Shown: positions 51,452 through 61,112 of the stretch, piece after piece
Numbering within the stretch: position 1 is the first letter of the stretch
Layout: each line of letters opens with the position of its first letter
DNA from: Peptoniphilus vaginalis
GTDB lineage: Bacteria > Bacillota > Clostridia > Tissierellales > Peptoniphilaceae
Reading direction: 5' to 3'
NCBI RefSeq assembly: GCF_900176605.1
Contig: NZ_FXLP01000004.1
Location: forward strand, 620,001-684,000
DNA: 64,000 nucleotides
The notes under the pieces: generated by a model
What the model saw: only the letters and a program-made list of their open reading frames with translations
What the model was told of the DNA's origin: nothing
Databases searched by the model: none
Translations under genes and position numbers: made by a program

Positions 51452-52735
51452 ATGAGCTTACTTATAAAAAATATTTCTTATTTAGATATAGAGCAAGAAA
51501 AAATTATTGATAGAGCAGATGTCTTTATCGAAGAAAATAAAATAAAAAAAATTGGAAGGGACTTAGAAGTCCAAGCAGATGAGGTCTTTGATGGCAAGGA
51601 CAAACTTCTTACACCAGGCTTTGTAAATGCCCACACCCATCTTGGCATGTCCTACTTCAGGAACTATGCCGACGACTTGGCGCTGATGGACTGGCTTGAA
51701 AATGAAATTTGGCCTATTGAAGCAAAGTTAAATGCCGAGGACATCTATTGGTCTTCTTTGCTTTCTATTATTGAAAACATAAGGTCGGGGGTTACATCCT
51801 TCTGCGATATGTATTACGAGATGGATAGGGTTGGTGATGCTGCAATTAAAGCTGGCATTCGTGGAGTCCTAACTCGTGGGATGACAGATGTTGATGGTAA
51901 AGGGGAAGAAAAGCTTAAGGAGTTTGACGACCTTTACAAAAATTATCAAAACAAAGCTAATGGAAGAATTAGAGTTGTCCCTGCACCTCACGCAATTTAC
52001 ACTTGTTCCACTGACTTCTTAAAGGAAATCTCTAAGAGGTCCTTGGAAAGATACGACAGCCTAATTCACATTCACTTGTCAGAAACTTTAACAGAAGTGG
52101 AAAATTCTAAAAAAGAATATGGGATGACACCAATTGAGTACGTGAACTCCCTGGGACTACTTGATAGCCAAATTATTGCAGCTCACTGCGTGCACATTAC
52201 TGATGAAGAAATTGAACTTGTGAAGGATAAAAAATTCTTCCCAGTTTACAACCCATCATCAAACCTAAAGCTTGCCAGTGGCTTCACACCAGTTGATAAA
52301 CTTTTGAAAAATAATATTACCATGGCACTGGGAACTGATGGCGACTCATCAAACAACAACCAAGACTTTGTTGAGGAGATGCACATTGGCGGCATAGTAA
52401 ACAAGGCTGTTACCATGAATGAAAAGGCTGTGCCAGCTATAGAAATTTTAAAGATGGCAACTGTAAATGGAGCAAGGGCCCTTGGCTTTGAAAATCTTGG
52501 TCTTATTAAAGAAGGCTACCTTGCAGACCTTACAATTTTTGATTTAGATTCAAATTCTTTCACACCGAGAAATAATTTAATCTCAGCCCTAGTTTACTCA
52601 GCCAACTCATCTGATGTTGAAGCAGTTATTTGCGACGGCGACTTCATCATGAAGAATAGGGAAATAGTAAAGCTAGATGAAAAAAAAGTTAGACAAGTGG
52701 TTAATGAGAGATGGGAAGACATTAAGAGGAGATAG
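51452..52735 (+). CDS. Amidohydrolase, MtaD-type (methylthioadenosine/S-adenosylhomocysteine deaminase family)
   Basis: 427 residues. Metal-dependent hydrolase: NAHTHLGMSYFR (HxH), LIHIHLSET (third His), AAHCVHITDEE (fourth His), and LGTDGDSSNNNQD (catalytic Asp), as in the ATZ/TRZ/MtaD group. Probably deaminates a purine nucleoside derivative. First gene of an operon with a CPBP protease and trpS. Ribosome binding site TGGAGGG. Confidence 0.88.
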   Translation: MSLLIKNISYLDIEQEKIIDRADVFIEENKIKKIGRDLEVQADEVFDGKDKLLTPGFVNAHTHLGMSYFRNYADDLALMDWLENEIWPIEAKLNAEDIYWSSLLSIIENIRSGVTSFCDMYYEMDRVGDAAIKAGIRGVLTRGMTDVDGKGEEKLKEFDDLYKNYQNKANGRIRVVPAPHAIYTCSTDFLKEISKRSLERYDSLIHIHLSETLTEVENSKKEYGMTPIEYVNSLGLLDSQIIAAHCVHITDEEIELVKDKKFFPVYNPSSNLKLASGFTPVDKLLKNNITMALGTDGDSSNNNQDFVEEMHIGGIVNKAVTMNEKAVPAIEILKMATVNGARALGFENLGLIKEGYLADLTIFDLDSNSFTPRNNLISALVYSANSSDVEAVICDGDFIMKNREIVKLDEKKVRQVVNERWEDIKRR

Positions 52736-52739
52736 GACT

Positions 52740-53600
52740 ATGGAAAAGAAAAAGACAAATAATTTTTTCAAAGTTATTCTAAGGGTAGCTATTTTATTAA
52801 TTACTATTACCATCTTAAATGGTGGTATTATGCTTGCCCTGTCCCTAATTTTTTACGGACAGCCCTACTTTAAGAGCGACTATAAAAATGCAAGTCTAGT
52901 GATGTTAACGGGAACTACGGGTCAACTACTGGCAGCCATCTTTTTTGTAAAATTTATTTTAAAGAAGAAGTTTGACTACATCTTCTTCAAGAGAGAAGGC
53001 CTTGCCAAGAACATTGGCATAGGACTCTTCCTTGGGTTTTTGCAAATTTCTCTTTATGTCTTGTTAGACATGGGAAGGGGAGTCCTTGGATACGAGAGGA
53101 TTAACCTAGGCAATTTAAACTTAATTTTCCTTGCCTACTTAATTGCCTTCTTTATCCAATCAACATCAGAGGAAGTCTTGGTGAGAGGAATCCTAACAAG
53201 AGTTCTATTTGATAAATATGGAAGGAAGGTCGCAATCTTACTCCCATCAATTATCTTTGGTTTATTGCACCTAGGCAATGAGGGAGCGACAATTTTATCC
53301 ACCCTCAACACAATTTTGGTGGGAATATTTTTTGCAAAATTGTTGTTCTACTCAGACAACATTATGTTGACCTCAGGGGTCCACGCAGGCTGGAACTTTT
53401 CCATGGCAATGATCTATGGACTAAATGTTAGCGGCTTTAGTGGTTTTGACAGCTTACTTAATTTTAAAATTTTAAATTACAACTTGTACGACAAAACTTA
53501 TGGGCCAGAGGGAAGTATCCTCGTGACCTTCATTGAAATAATTAGTATTTTTATTATATTTTATTTGGAAAAAAGAAAGAGAGATAAAAATGGAAGATAA
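52740..53600 (+). CDS. CPBP-family intramembrane metalloprotease (CAAX-like)
   Basis: 286 residues from ATG 52740, preceded by AGAGGAGA; the earlier in-frame ATG lies inside mtaD. Eight or so membrane segments. Catalytic motifs: SEEVLVRG (EExxxR), LLHLGNEG (His) and a later HAGWN. Members process peptides or act in bacteriocin immunity; target unknown. Overlaps the trpS start by 11 bp. Confidence 0.9.
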   Translation: MEKKKTNNFFKVILRVAILLITITILNGGIMLALSLIFYGQPYFKSDYKNASLVMLTGTTGQLLAAIFFVKFILKKKFDYIFFKREGLAKNIGIGLFLGFLQISLYVLLDMGRGVLGYERINLGNLNLIFLAYLIAFFIQSTSEEVLVRGILTRVLFDKYGRKVAILLPSIIFGLLHLGNEGATILSTLNTILVGIFFAKLLFYSDNIMLTSGVHAGWNFSMAMIYGLNVSGFSGFDSLLNFKILNYNLYDKTYGPEGSILVTFIEIISIFIIFYLEKRKRDKNGR

Positions 53601-54582
53601 AAAAATAGTTTACTCTGGGATCCAACCTTCAGGTTCCCTCACTATTGGAAATTATATTGGAGCCCTAAAGAACTTTATTGGACTTCAAGATGAATACAAC
53701 TGCCTCTACTGTATAGTTGACATGCATGCCATCACTGTTGCACAAGAGCCAAAGGACCTTAGGAAGAACACACTGGATGTCCTTGCCATTTACCTTGCAG
53801 CAGGTCTTGACCCAAAGAAGTCAATCATTTACATCCAATCTCATGTGCCGGCCCACGCTGAACTTGGTTGGGTCTTAAACACAATGACAGGTCTTGGACA
53901 ACTTCAAAGGATGACGCAATTTAAGGACAAGGCAAAGAAGTACACTGACGTGCAAGCAGGACTACTTAACTATCCAGTCTTAATGGCAGCAGATATTTTG
54001 CTTTACAACACATCCTACGTTCCAGTTGGGGAAGACCAAAAGCAACACATAGAAATCACAAGAGACTTAGCACAAAGATTTAACTCAAGATATTCTGAAA
54101 CATTTACAATCCCAGAAATTTTGACACCAAAGGTCGGAGCAAGAATTATGTCTTTGAAAGACCCATCATCAAAGATGTCTAAGTCCGACTCAAACAAAGA
54201 CTCTTTTATTTTAATTCTTGACTCAGAAGATGACACAAGAAAGAAAATAAAAAGAGCTGTCACAGATTCATCAGGCGAGTTTAGATATTCAGATGACCAA
54301 GCTGGACTAAAGAACTTAATCAACATTCACGCTTCCTTCTCTGGCATGAGCCCAGAAGAAATTGTCAAGAAGTACGAAAACCTTGGCTACGGCGAATTCA
54401 AAGAAGACTTGGGCGAAGTTGTAGTTGAAGGACTAAGACCACTTCGTGAAAGATTTAAAGAAATTAGAGATGACAAGGCTTATCTTGAATCAGTTTACAA
54501 GGAAGGAGCAGAAAAGGCATCCTATCTTGCAAATAAAACTCTAAGGAAGGTTTATAAAAAAGTTGGTTTTATCCCTAGGTAA
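53590..54582 (+). CDS. trpS: Tryptophanyl-tRNA synthetase
   Basis: 330 residues, normal length. Class I signatures: PSGSLTIGNYIG (HIGH equivalent), the tryptophan pocket region GLGQLQRMTQFKDKA, VPVGEDQKQHIE, and SKMSKS (KMSKS). Read in an operon with mtaD and the CPBP protease. No T-box precedes it. Confidence 0.97.
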   Translation: MEDKKIVYSGIQPSGSLTIGNYIGALKNFIGLQDEYNCLYCIVDMHAITVAQEPKDLRKNTLDVLAIYLAAGLDPKKSIIYIQSHVPAHAELGWVLNTMTGLGQLQRMTQFKDKAKKYTDVQAGLLNYPVLMAADILLYNTSYVPVGEDQKQHIEITRDLAQRFNSRYSETFTIPEILTPKVGARIMSLKDPSSKMSKSDSNKDSFILILDSEDDTRKKIKRAVTDSSGEFRYSDDQAGLKNLINIHASFSGMSPEEIVKKYENLGYGEFKEDLGEVVVEGLRPLRERFKEIRDDKAYLESVYKEGAEKASYLANKTLRKVYKKVGFIPR

Positions 54583-54646
54583 TCAACAATTTATTGATTT
54601 CGAATATTTTTTGTGGTATCTTTTATATTAAGTTGGAGGTGTTATA

Positions 54647-54871
54647 ATGAAGAAAATAATTCTTGTAATAGCCATTATCTTAATAGGTGCAGGAGTATTA
54701 TATAGACATAATTCTAAAGAAGCTGCATCTATTGGAATAATTCGCGGAGCAGACGGACCAACAGCTACTTTTACTACAAAAAATAAAAAGACTGACAAAG
54801 ATGAAGGTGTAGAAATAATTGGTGGGGCAGACGGTCCAACACAAATCTACGTGAAATCTAATGGAAAATAG
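54647..54871 (+). CDS. Small membrane-anchored protein with two GADGPT motifs
   Basis: 74 residues. N-terminal hydrophobic segment (ILVIAIILIGAGVLY), then two copies of one short motif: SIGIIRGADGPTATF and VEIIGGADGPTQIYV, separated by a Lys/Asp-rich linker. The same IIGGADGPT sequence occurs in the beta subunits of Na+-translocating decarboxylases (OadB/GcdB), but the rest of that protein is absent. Ribosome binding site TTGGAGGTG. Function unknown. Confidence 0.75.
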   Translation: MKKIILVIAIILIGAGVLYRHNSKEAASIGIIRGADGPTATFTTKNKKTDKDEGVEIIGGADGPTQIYVKSNGK

Positions 54872-55427
54872 AAACTTATATCAATCAATGCCCATTGGAT
54901 TAATTGGTGTAGATTCGACGAAAAATAATGCAATTGACGATGATAGAAATGATTTTCAAAAATTAGTTGATTCTGGATACTTGTATTTTGAAGATGAAAA
55001 TATAAAAGCTGAAATTAATAAAGAATCTGACAATGCAGCAACAGCTTACGCTATATGTGATGATGAGGATTATTTTATAAGAAAGACACCAATTTATAAT
55101 CCGAGTATTGCAAAAACACTTGTAACTTTAATAAATTGGGAGAATTCTAGCTTAGAAATTAAAATAGATACTTATGTAAGCTCAAAAATAATGTTAAAAT
55201 CTGACTATACAATTTTAATTGCTACAAAAGACAAAGAAGTTATTAAAAGGCTAGAAATAATTAATTCATCAGATGAAGCTACAGATCATTTTAAGAAAAC
55301 AGAAAAGGTATTTGGATTTTCTAATTATGATGAACTTATAATTTCTATTGAAGAAAATTTCATTCGTCTAATAGATGGCTATGAAGTAGGTCTAGTGTCT
55401 ACAGGTTATTTAAAAATAGAAAAATAA
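54861..55427 (+). CDS. Uncharacterised protein
   Basis: 188 residues, soluble and acidic, no signal peptide. Beta-rich, with NPSIAKTLVTLINWENSSLE and KSDYTILIATKDKEVIKRLE-like stretches, but no family I recognise. It overlaps the GADGPT protein gene by 11 bp, so the two are probably co-translated. The valS T-box leader starts right after it. Confidence 0.7.
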   Translation: MENRNLYQSMPIGLIGVDSTKNNAIDDDRNDFQKLVDSGYLYFEDENIKAEINKESDNAATAYAICDDEDYFIRKTPIYNPSIAKTLVTLINWENSSLEIKIDTYVSSKIMLKSDYTILIATKDKEVIKRLEIINSSDEATDHFKKTEKVFGFSNYDELIISIEENFIRLIDGYEVGLVSTGYLKIEK

Positions 55428-55435
55428 ATTAGCAA

Positions 55436-55650
55436 TAAAAAAGAGGATTGTAAAAATTTATATTTAGAGAGAGACTATTTGCTGAGAGGTCTTTATAAAC
55501 TTTACAATTGTAGCTTTTTTGCTTCTTTGGTGAAGCTAGTAGCCAGAGACGACTTATCTCGTTAAAGATTATAGAGTGTTTATTGAAAAATAAAAATTAA
55601 GGTGGTACCGCGTCTTTCGTCCTTAGGGATGGAGGACGTTTTTTTTATTT
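55436..55650 (+). promoter_or_regulatory. T-box riboswitch (valine) controlling valS
   Basis: The T-box core AAGGTGGTACCGCG is at about 55599-55612. Stem I is formed by ATTGTAAA/TTTACAAT and AAAAAGAG/CTTTTTT, leaving a loop with GTA (55510-55512), a valine codon, in the specifier position. The terminator is CGTCCT/AGGACG (55618-55638) followed by nine T. Uncharged tRNA-Val would prevent termination and switch on valS-folC. Confidence 0.93.
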
Positions 55651-55706
55651 TTTTAATTTTATAAAATTGCAAAAATTCAAAAATTATAAATTATGAGGAG
55701 GAAAAA

Positions 55707-58358
55707 ATGAAAGAGTTAAACAAAACTTATGATCCAAAGGATTTTGAAGAGAAAATCTACGACTATTGGATGGAAAATAATTACTTTAGGGCTGAGGTTG
55801 ATGAAAACAAAAAACCTTACTCAATTGTAATGCCACCTCCAAACGTAACAGGCAACCTTCACATGGGTCACGCCCTTAACAACACTATCCAAGACGTTCT
55901 CATTAGGACAAAGAGGATGCAAGGCTACTCTGCACTTTGGCTACCAGGAACTGATCACGCATCAATTTCCACTGAAGCAAAGGTTGTAGAAAAACTTAGA
56001 AATCAAGGCATAAACAAGGAAGACATTGGAAGAGAAAAATTCTTAGAACACGCTTGGGAATGGACTCACGAATACGGTGGCAACATTGTAAACCAACTTA
56101 AGAAGCTGGGAATTTCTTGCGACTGGTCAAGACAAAGCTTCACACTTGACGACAATCTTTCCCACGCTGTTGAAGAAGTTTTTATAGAACTTTATGAAAA
56201 GGGACTTATCTATCGTGGCAACAGGATCATCAACTGGTGTCCATCTTGTCAAACTTCAATCTCTGATGCAGAAGTTGAACACGAAGAAAGTGATGGCAAT
56301 ATTTGGTACTTCAAGTATCCTTTTGCAGACAGGAAAGGTGGAATTGAAATTGCAACAACAAGACCTGAGACAATCCCAGGTGACCTTGCCATTGCAGTAA
56401 ACCCTGAAGACGAAAGATACAAGGACCTTGTTGGCGAGTATGTAATGATTCCAGTAATGGGCAACAAAAAAATTCCAATTATTGCTGACGAATATGTTGA
56501 AATGGACTTCGGTTCTGGTGCAGTAAAGATTACTCCATCCCACGACCCTAACGACTTTGAAGTTGGAGCTCGTCATGACCTTGGTCAAAATATAATTATG
56601 GACGGCAAGGGATACTTAAATGAAAATGCTGGTGCCTACGCAGGCATGGAAAGATACGAAGCTAGAAAGAAAATCATTGAAGACTTTGAGAAACTTGGCT
56701 TCTACATTGGCAAGAAGGACCACCACAACGCTGTTGGTCATTGTGAAAGATGTCACACAGTTATTGAACCACTAATCTCTAAGCAATGGTTCGTTAAGAT
56801 GGCGCCACTTGCTAAGCCAGCTCTTGAAGAATACAGGAAGGGCAACTTAAACATTATTCCAGAAAGATTTGGAAAGATTTATGAAAACTGGCTAGAAAAT
56901 ATTCGTGACTGGAACATCTCAAGGCAATTGTGGTGGGGTCATAGACTTCCAGTTTGGTACTCAGACTCTGACGATGAAATTGTAATTTCAAGAGAGGACC
57001 CATCAAACACAGAAGGACACGAAGGCAAGACTTACACACAAGACCAAGACACACTTGATACTTGGTTCTCATCAGCTCTTTGGCCTTTCTCAACTCTTGG
57101 TTGGCCAGAAAAGACTCCAGAGTATGACTACTTCTATCCAACAAATGTACTTGTAACAGGCTACGACATCATCTTCTTCTGGGTAATTAGAATGGTATTC
57201 TCTGCCTTAGAACAAACTGGCAAGCTTCCATTTAAAGATGTATTCCTAAATGGACTTGTAAGAGATGACCAAGGAAGAAAGATGTCCAAGTCTCTTGGCA
57301 ATGGTATTGACCCACTTGACATTATAAGAGACTACGGTGCCGATGCCCTTAGATTTACCCTTGTAACAGGTAACACTCCAGGCAACGACATGAGATTTTA
57401 CATTAAGAGGGTTGAAGCAAATAGAAACTTTGCCAACAAACTTTGGAACGCAACAAGATTTTTAATGATGAATATGTCTGATGAAATCGAAGACTCCAAC
57501 TTTGATGTAAATAAGCTCCACTACCAAGACAAGTGGATAATCTCAAAGCTACAAAAAGTTATAAAATCAATTACAGAAAAAATTGACAAGTACGACATAG
57601 GTCTTGCAGCGGATGACATTTACGATTTCATCTGGTCCGACTTCTGCGACTGGTACATTGAAATTGTAAAACCAGTTTTATATTCTGACGATGTGGAAGA
57701 AAAAACTAACACAGTAAAAGTTTTATTATATGTATTAGAAAACATATTAAAACTTCTTCACCCATTTATGCCATACATCACAGAAGAAATTTGGCAAGCC
57801 CTACCTAATAGGAAGGAAGCACTTATTGTTGCAACTTGGCCAGAGTACAGGGAAGACCTTGTATTTGAAAAAGAAGAAAGGGCAACAGAATACATTGAAA
57901 GTGCTATTCGTGAAATAAGAAATGCAAGAAGCGAAATGAATATAGAAAACTCAAAGAAGTCCAACACTCTTGTTTACACTAAGGATGAGGAAGTTAAGGA
58001 AATCTTTGAAGAAATGAAGGGACTTCTTCTAAATCTTGGCTACTCAAACTCTGTAGAAGTTACAGATGACGAAGCTAAAAAGAATTCAGAAAATATTTCT
58101 ATAGTTCTCAACAAGGCAGAAATCCAACTTCCATTAAAGGAACTTGTGGACTTTGAAAAGGAACTAAAGAGACTTCAAAAGGACAAGAAGGAAGCTGAAG
58201 GAGAACTAAAGAGAGCCAAGGGTAAACTTGCCAATGAAGGCTTTGTTTCTAAGGCACCAGAAAAACTTATTGAAGAAGAAAAAGAAAAAGTTACTAAGTA
58301 CGAAGAAATCTTAAAGACAATTGAAGTTCAAATTGCAAAGGTAGAAAAGAACCTATGA
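55707..58358 (+). CDS. valS: Valyl-tRNA synthetase
   Basis: 883 residues, normal length. HIGH motif in PPPNVTGNLHMGHALN, editing domain with TTRPETIPGD and the KMSKS loop GRKMSKSLGNGIDP. A tRNA-binding coiled coil closes the protein (ELKRLQKDKKEAEGELKRAK). Preceded by a Val T-box and AGGAGG. The downstream folC overlaps it by 4 bp. Confidence 0.98.
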   Translation: MKELNKTYDPKDFEEKIYDYWMENNYFRAEVDENKKPYSIVMPPPNVTGNLHMGHALNNTIQDVLIRTKRMQGYSALWLPGTDHASISTEAKVVEKLRNQGINKEDIGREKFLEHAWEWTHEYGGNIVNQLKKLGISCDWSRQSFTLDDNLSHAVEEVFIELYEKGLIYRGNRIINWCPSCQTSISDAEVEHEESDGNIWYFKYPFADRKGGIEIATTRPETIPGDLAIAVNPEDERYKDLVGEYVMIPVMGNKKIPIIADEYVEMDFGSGAVKITPSHDPNDFEVGARHDLGQNIIMDGKGYLNENAGAYAGMERYEARKKIIEDFEKLGFYIGKKDHHNAVGHCERCHTVIEPLISKQWFVKMAPLAKPALEEYRKGNLNIIPERFGKIYENWLENIRDWNISRQLWWGHRLPVWYSDSDDEIVISREDPSNTEGHEGKTYTQDQDTLDTWFSSALWPFSTLGWPEKTPEYDYFYPTNVLVTGYDIIFFWVIRMVFSALEQTGKLPFKDVFLNGLVRDDQGRKMSKSLGNGIDPLDIIRDYGADALRFTLVTGNTPGNDMRFYIKRVEANRNFANKLWNATRFLMMNMSDEIEDSNFDVNKLHYQDKWIISKLQKVIKSITEKIDKYDIGLAADDIYDFIWSDFCDWYIEIVKPVLYSDDVEEKTNTVKVLLYVLENILKLLHPFMPYITEEIWQALPNRKEALIVATWPEYREDLVFEKEERATEYIESAIREIRNARSEMNIENSKKSNTLVYTKDEEVKEIFEEMKGLLLNLGYSNSVEVTDDEAKKNSENISIVLNKAEIQLPLKELVDFEKELKRLQKDKKEAEGELKRAKGKLANEGFVSKAPEKLIEEEKEKVTKYEEILKTIEVQIAKVEKNL

Positions 58359-59653
58359 CATACCAAGAAGTTGTTAAAAATATTGAAACCAGGATTGGCA
58401 AGTTCAAGTCCAAGGGCAATATTAGGATCAAAAAGTTTTTAGAAAAGCTTGGGTCACCCCACAAGAACTTAAAGGTCATCCACATTGCTGGGACTAACGG
58501 CAAGGGATCAACAGTTAACTTTATAAAAGATATCTTAAAGGAAGACTATAAGGTGGGGTCCTTTGTTTCTCCCCACCTCATAACTTACTGCGACAGGATA
58601 AAAATTGGCGACGAAGAAATTTCTCAAGCTGACTTTGCAGAAATCGGTGAGCTTATAATTGAAAGAGAAAAAGACATCCTAGAAGAATATGGGGACCTCA
58701 ACCTCTTTGAGTTTTTGACAATTATGGCGATAATCTACTTTGAAAGAGAAGGTGTAGACCTTGCTATACTTGAAGTTGGTATGGGTGGACGTGCAGACTC
58801 CACAAACATCTTCACAAGTCGTGAAAAATTAATTTCCCTTATCACATCAATTTCTATGGACCACATGGAATACCTTGGCGACACCATAGAAGAAATTGCA
58901 GATGCCAAGGCTGGCATAATCCAAGAGGATGGACTTGTTGTGACAACAAATAGGGACCCAAAAATTCTTGGAGTCATAGAAAGAGAATCCAAAGAAAAAT
59001 CTGCAGAAGTCTTCTACACCAAAGACCTTACAAGTGAGATAGAAAAATCTGACCTCAAGGGAATAGACTTCAAAGTGAAATTAGATGGTGTTGAAGAAGA
59101 ATTTCATCTATCACAAATTGGCGACTACCAAGTTGAAAATGCTCTTGGAGCAATTTATGCTCTCTACCTCTTAAACAAGAGGGGAATTTTAAAAATTTCT
59201 CTTGATGACATCAAGGAGAGAATAAAAACTTCAACTTGGAAGGGGAGGATGGAGATTGTCTCAAGAGATCCACTCATAATTCTTGACGGAGCCCACAACT
59301 TTGATGGGATCAAGAGATTAGTTGAGTCCCTAGACAATTTTAAATTCAAAAAACTCCATCTCATTATGTCGATCCTTGCAGACAAGGAACACAAGAAGAT
59401 GCTAGAAGAAATTGCCTCCTACACAGATGAAGTTGTCTTCGTAAATCTTGACTACAAGAGGGGAACAAGTCCAGAAGAACTTAGCAATGAAGCAAGTGAG
59501 TACGGACTAAGGGGTCAAGTCATGACCTTTGAAGAAGCCCTAGCTTATTACAAAAAGTCTTACCAAGATGGTGACTTGATTTTAATCACAGGCTCACTTT
59601 ACTTTGTAAGTGAAGCAAGATCAAAAATTTTAAATTACGATTACAGCATTTAA
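58355..59653 (+). CDS. folC: Folylpolyglutamate/dihydrofolate synthase
   Basis: 432 residues. Mur-ligase fold with P-loop HIAGTNGKGST, omega-loop FVSPHLITYCDRI, EVGMGGRADSTN (Mg/ATP site), SISMDHMEYLGDT and ILDGAHNFDG. Adds glutamate to folates. ATG overlaps the valS stop by ATGA, so it shares the Val T-box control, a combination common in Bacillota. Confidence 0.96.
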   Translation: MTYQEVVKNIETRIGKFKSKGNIRIKKFLEKLGSPHKNLKVIHIAGTNGKGSTVNFIKDILKEDYKVGSFVSPHLITYCDRIKIGDEEISQADFAEIGELIIEREKDILEEYGDLNLFEFLTIMAIIYFEREGVDLAILEVGMGGRADSTNIFTSREKLISLITSISMDHMEYLGDTIEEIADAKAGIIQEDGLVVTTNRDPKILGVIERESKEKSAEVFYTKDLTSEIEKSDLKGIDFKVKLDGVEEEFHLSQIGDYQVENALGAIYALYLLNKRGILKISLDDIKERIKTSTWKGRMEIVSRDPLIILDGAHNFDGIKRLVESLDNFKFKKLHLIMSILADKEHKKMLEEIASYTDEVVFVNLDYKRGTSPEELSNEASEYGLRGQVMTFEEALAYYKKSYQDGDLILITGSLYFVSEARSKILNYDYSI

Positions 59654-59676
59654 TAAAATAAAAAAATCAAAAAAAT

Positions 59677-59708
59677 AAGACCATGGATTTTTGTTTCCAT
59701 GGTCTTTT
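59677..59708. terminator. Bidirectional terminator between folC and the repeat protein gene
   Basis: AAGACCATGGA/TCCATGGTCTT stem with T tracts on both strands. Confidence 0.88.
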
Positions 59709-59721
59709 AATTTAAGTTAAA

Positions 59722-60867
59722 TTATTTTGCTTCTTTAACAGTTTCTTTAACTTCTTTTTTATCGTCTTTCTTTTCTTCTTTAACTTCTTTAGTTTCTTTC
59801 TTTTCTTCTGCCTTAGCGTCTTTCTTTTCTTCTGCCTTAGCATCTTTCTTTTCTTCTACCTTAGCATCAGCCTTGAAACCAAGTTTTTCTTTAGCTTCAA
59901 CAAGTGCCTTAAGTTCATTTGTGAATTGTTCAGCAGTAGCTTTTTCATCAGCTAGTAGAGATTTTGCAGCTGCAACAGCATTTTCAAAGTTAGATTTTAC
60001 TTTGTCGTCAGCTTTTTTGTATGCTTCAGATTCACGAACTTCTTTTTCGTTAACAAGTTCTTTTTTAACAGCTTCTTTAAGTTCTTCTAGCTTAGGAGCA
60101 ACTTTTTCTTCCTTAACTTCTTTTCCAGAAGTTAAAAGAACAGATTTAGTAGCTTCGTCATATCCAACACCAAATCCAAGTTCTTTTCCAAGATCTCTAA
60201 GCTTGTAGTAATTGCTGTTGTCAACCTTGTAAGCAGTAGCTGTAAGAGCCTTGTCGCCAACCATTACCTTATCGTTAGTAAGCATACCCTTAGACATAGC
60301 CTTAACTTCTTTTTGGTCAGATTCTGCTACTTTGTAGTCAGCACCCTTAGTTAAAGTAACAAGAGCATCCTTGTATTCAACGCCAAATTTAGCCTTAGAG
60401 TCTTTAAGAACTGCAGCTAAATCTCTTAGTTTGAAGTAGTTGTAACCATCAATATTGTATCCGTAGATAACAACGTCTTTTCCGTCAAGTTTAACCTTTT
60501 GAGTAGTAGCCTTAACGTCAACAGTTTTAACTTCTTCTTTTTTAACTTCTTTAGCTTTTTCTTCAGCCTTTTTTTCTACTTTTTTAGCTTTTTCTTCAAC
60601 TTTTTCTTTAGCTTCAGTTATTTTTTCCTTAGCATCTTTAGCTACTTCTTTTCCAGCTTCCTTAGCATCTTTAGCTACTTCTTTTCCAGCTTCCTTAGCA
60701 TCTTTAGCTACTTCTTTTCCAGCTTCCTTAGCGTCTTTAGCTAATTGTTCAACCTTAGATGGTTCTTTAGTTTCTTTCATAGCTTCTTTAGCTTCAGCGA
60801 AAACTGGGCTAGCACTAGATAGTAGCATTACTCCAGCTAGAGATAGTGATGTTAATTTCTTGTTCAT
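59722..60867 (-). CDS. Secreted Lys/Glu-rich repeat protein with a copper-amine-oxidase-N-like domain
   Basis: 381 residues from ATG 60867 (site TAGGAGG; the longer frame starts upstream without a site). Signal peptide MNKKLTSLSLAGVMLL to VFAEA. Then 11-residue repeats KDAKEAGKEVA (three full copies), a charged helical stretch, and two beta modules with YNIDGYNYFKLRDLAAVL and YKVDNSNYYKLRDLGKELGF. These are copper amine oxidase N-terminal-like modules common in surface proteins of Anaerococcus/Peptoniphilus relatives. A helical FIVAR-like region and repeated KKDAKAEE close it. Likely cell-wall associated; function unknown. Confidence 0.85.
   Translation of the reverse strand: MNKKLTSLSLAGVMLLSSASPVFAEAKEAMKETKEPSKVEQLAKDAKEAGKEVAKDAKEAGKEVAKDAKEAGKEVAKDAKEKITEAKEKVEEKAKKVEKKAEEKAKEVKKEEVKTVDVKATTQKVKLDGKDVVIYGYNIDGYNYFKLRDLAAVLKDSKAKFGVEYKDALVTLTKGADYKVAESDQKEVKAMSKGMLTNDKVMVGDKALTATAYKVDNSNYYKLRDLGKELGFGVGYDEATKSVLLTSGKEVKEEKVAPKLEELKEAVKKELVNEKEVRESEAYKKADDKVKSNFENAVAAAKSLLADEKATAEQFTNELKALVEAKEKLGFKADAKVEEKKDAKAEEKKDAKAEEKKETKEVKEEKKDDKKEVKETVKEAK
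60640..60745 (-). repeat. 33-bp tandem repeats coding KDAKEAGKEVA
   Basis: Three nearly identical 33-bp units plus a partial one. Identity at DNA level suggests recent expansion or ongoing slippage, so copy number may vary between strains. Confidence 0.85.
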
Positions 60868-61067
60868 TATAATTTTCCTCCTAAAATATAAGTTAACCTT
60901 ATTATACATAAATTAATTGATAAATCAATTAAAGTGAGTAAAATAGAGAATCAATTTAAAAATTTTAATAATTCTGTAACATTAATTTTTTGTGTAAGCG
61001 TAAAGGAAAGTGTCGCTTGCATTTGCATCAAGATCAGATTGTGAATTATAGAAAAGAAAAAAGTCCC

Positions 61068-61085
61068 CCTAAGGGAACTTTTAAG
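61068..61085 (-). terminator. Terminator of the LysR gene
   Basis: Minus strand AAGTTCCC/GGGGACTT hairpin followed by T-rich sequence. Confidence 0.75.
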
Positions 61086-61112
61086 AATTAATTATGAATT
61101 TTTCTTGTGCAA

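Noticed and set aside
60499-60744. Phe/Ser-rich plus-strand frame opposite the repeat protein
   Set aside because: It mirrors the Lys/Glu-rich repeats on the coding strand and has no start signals.
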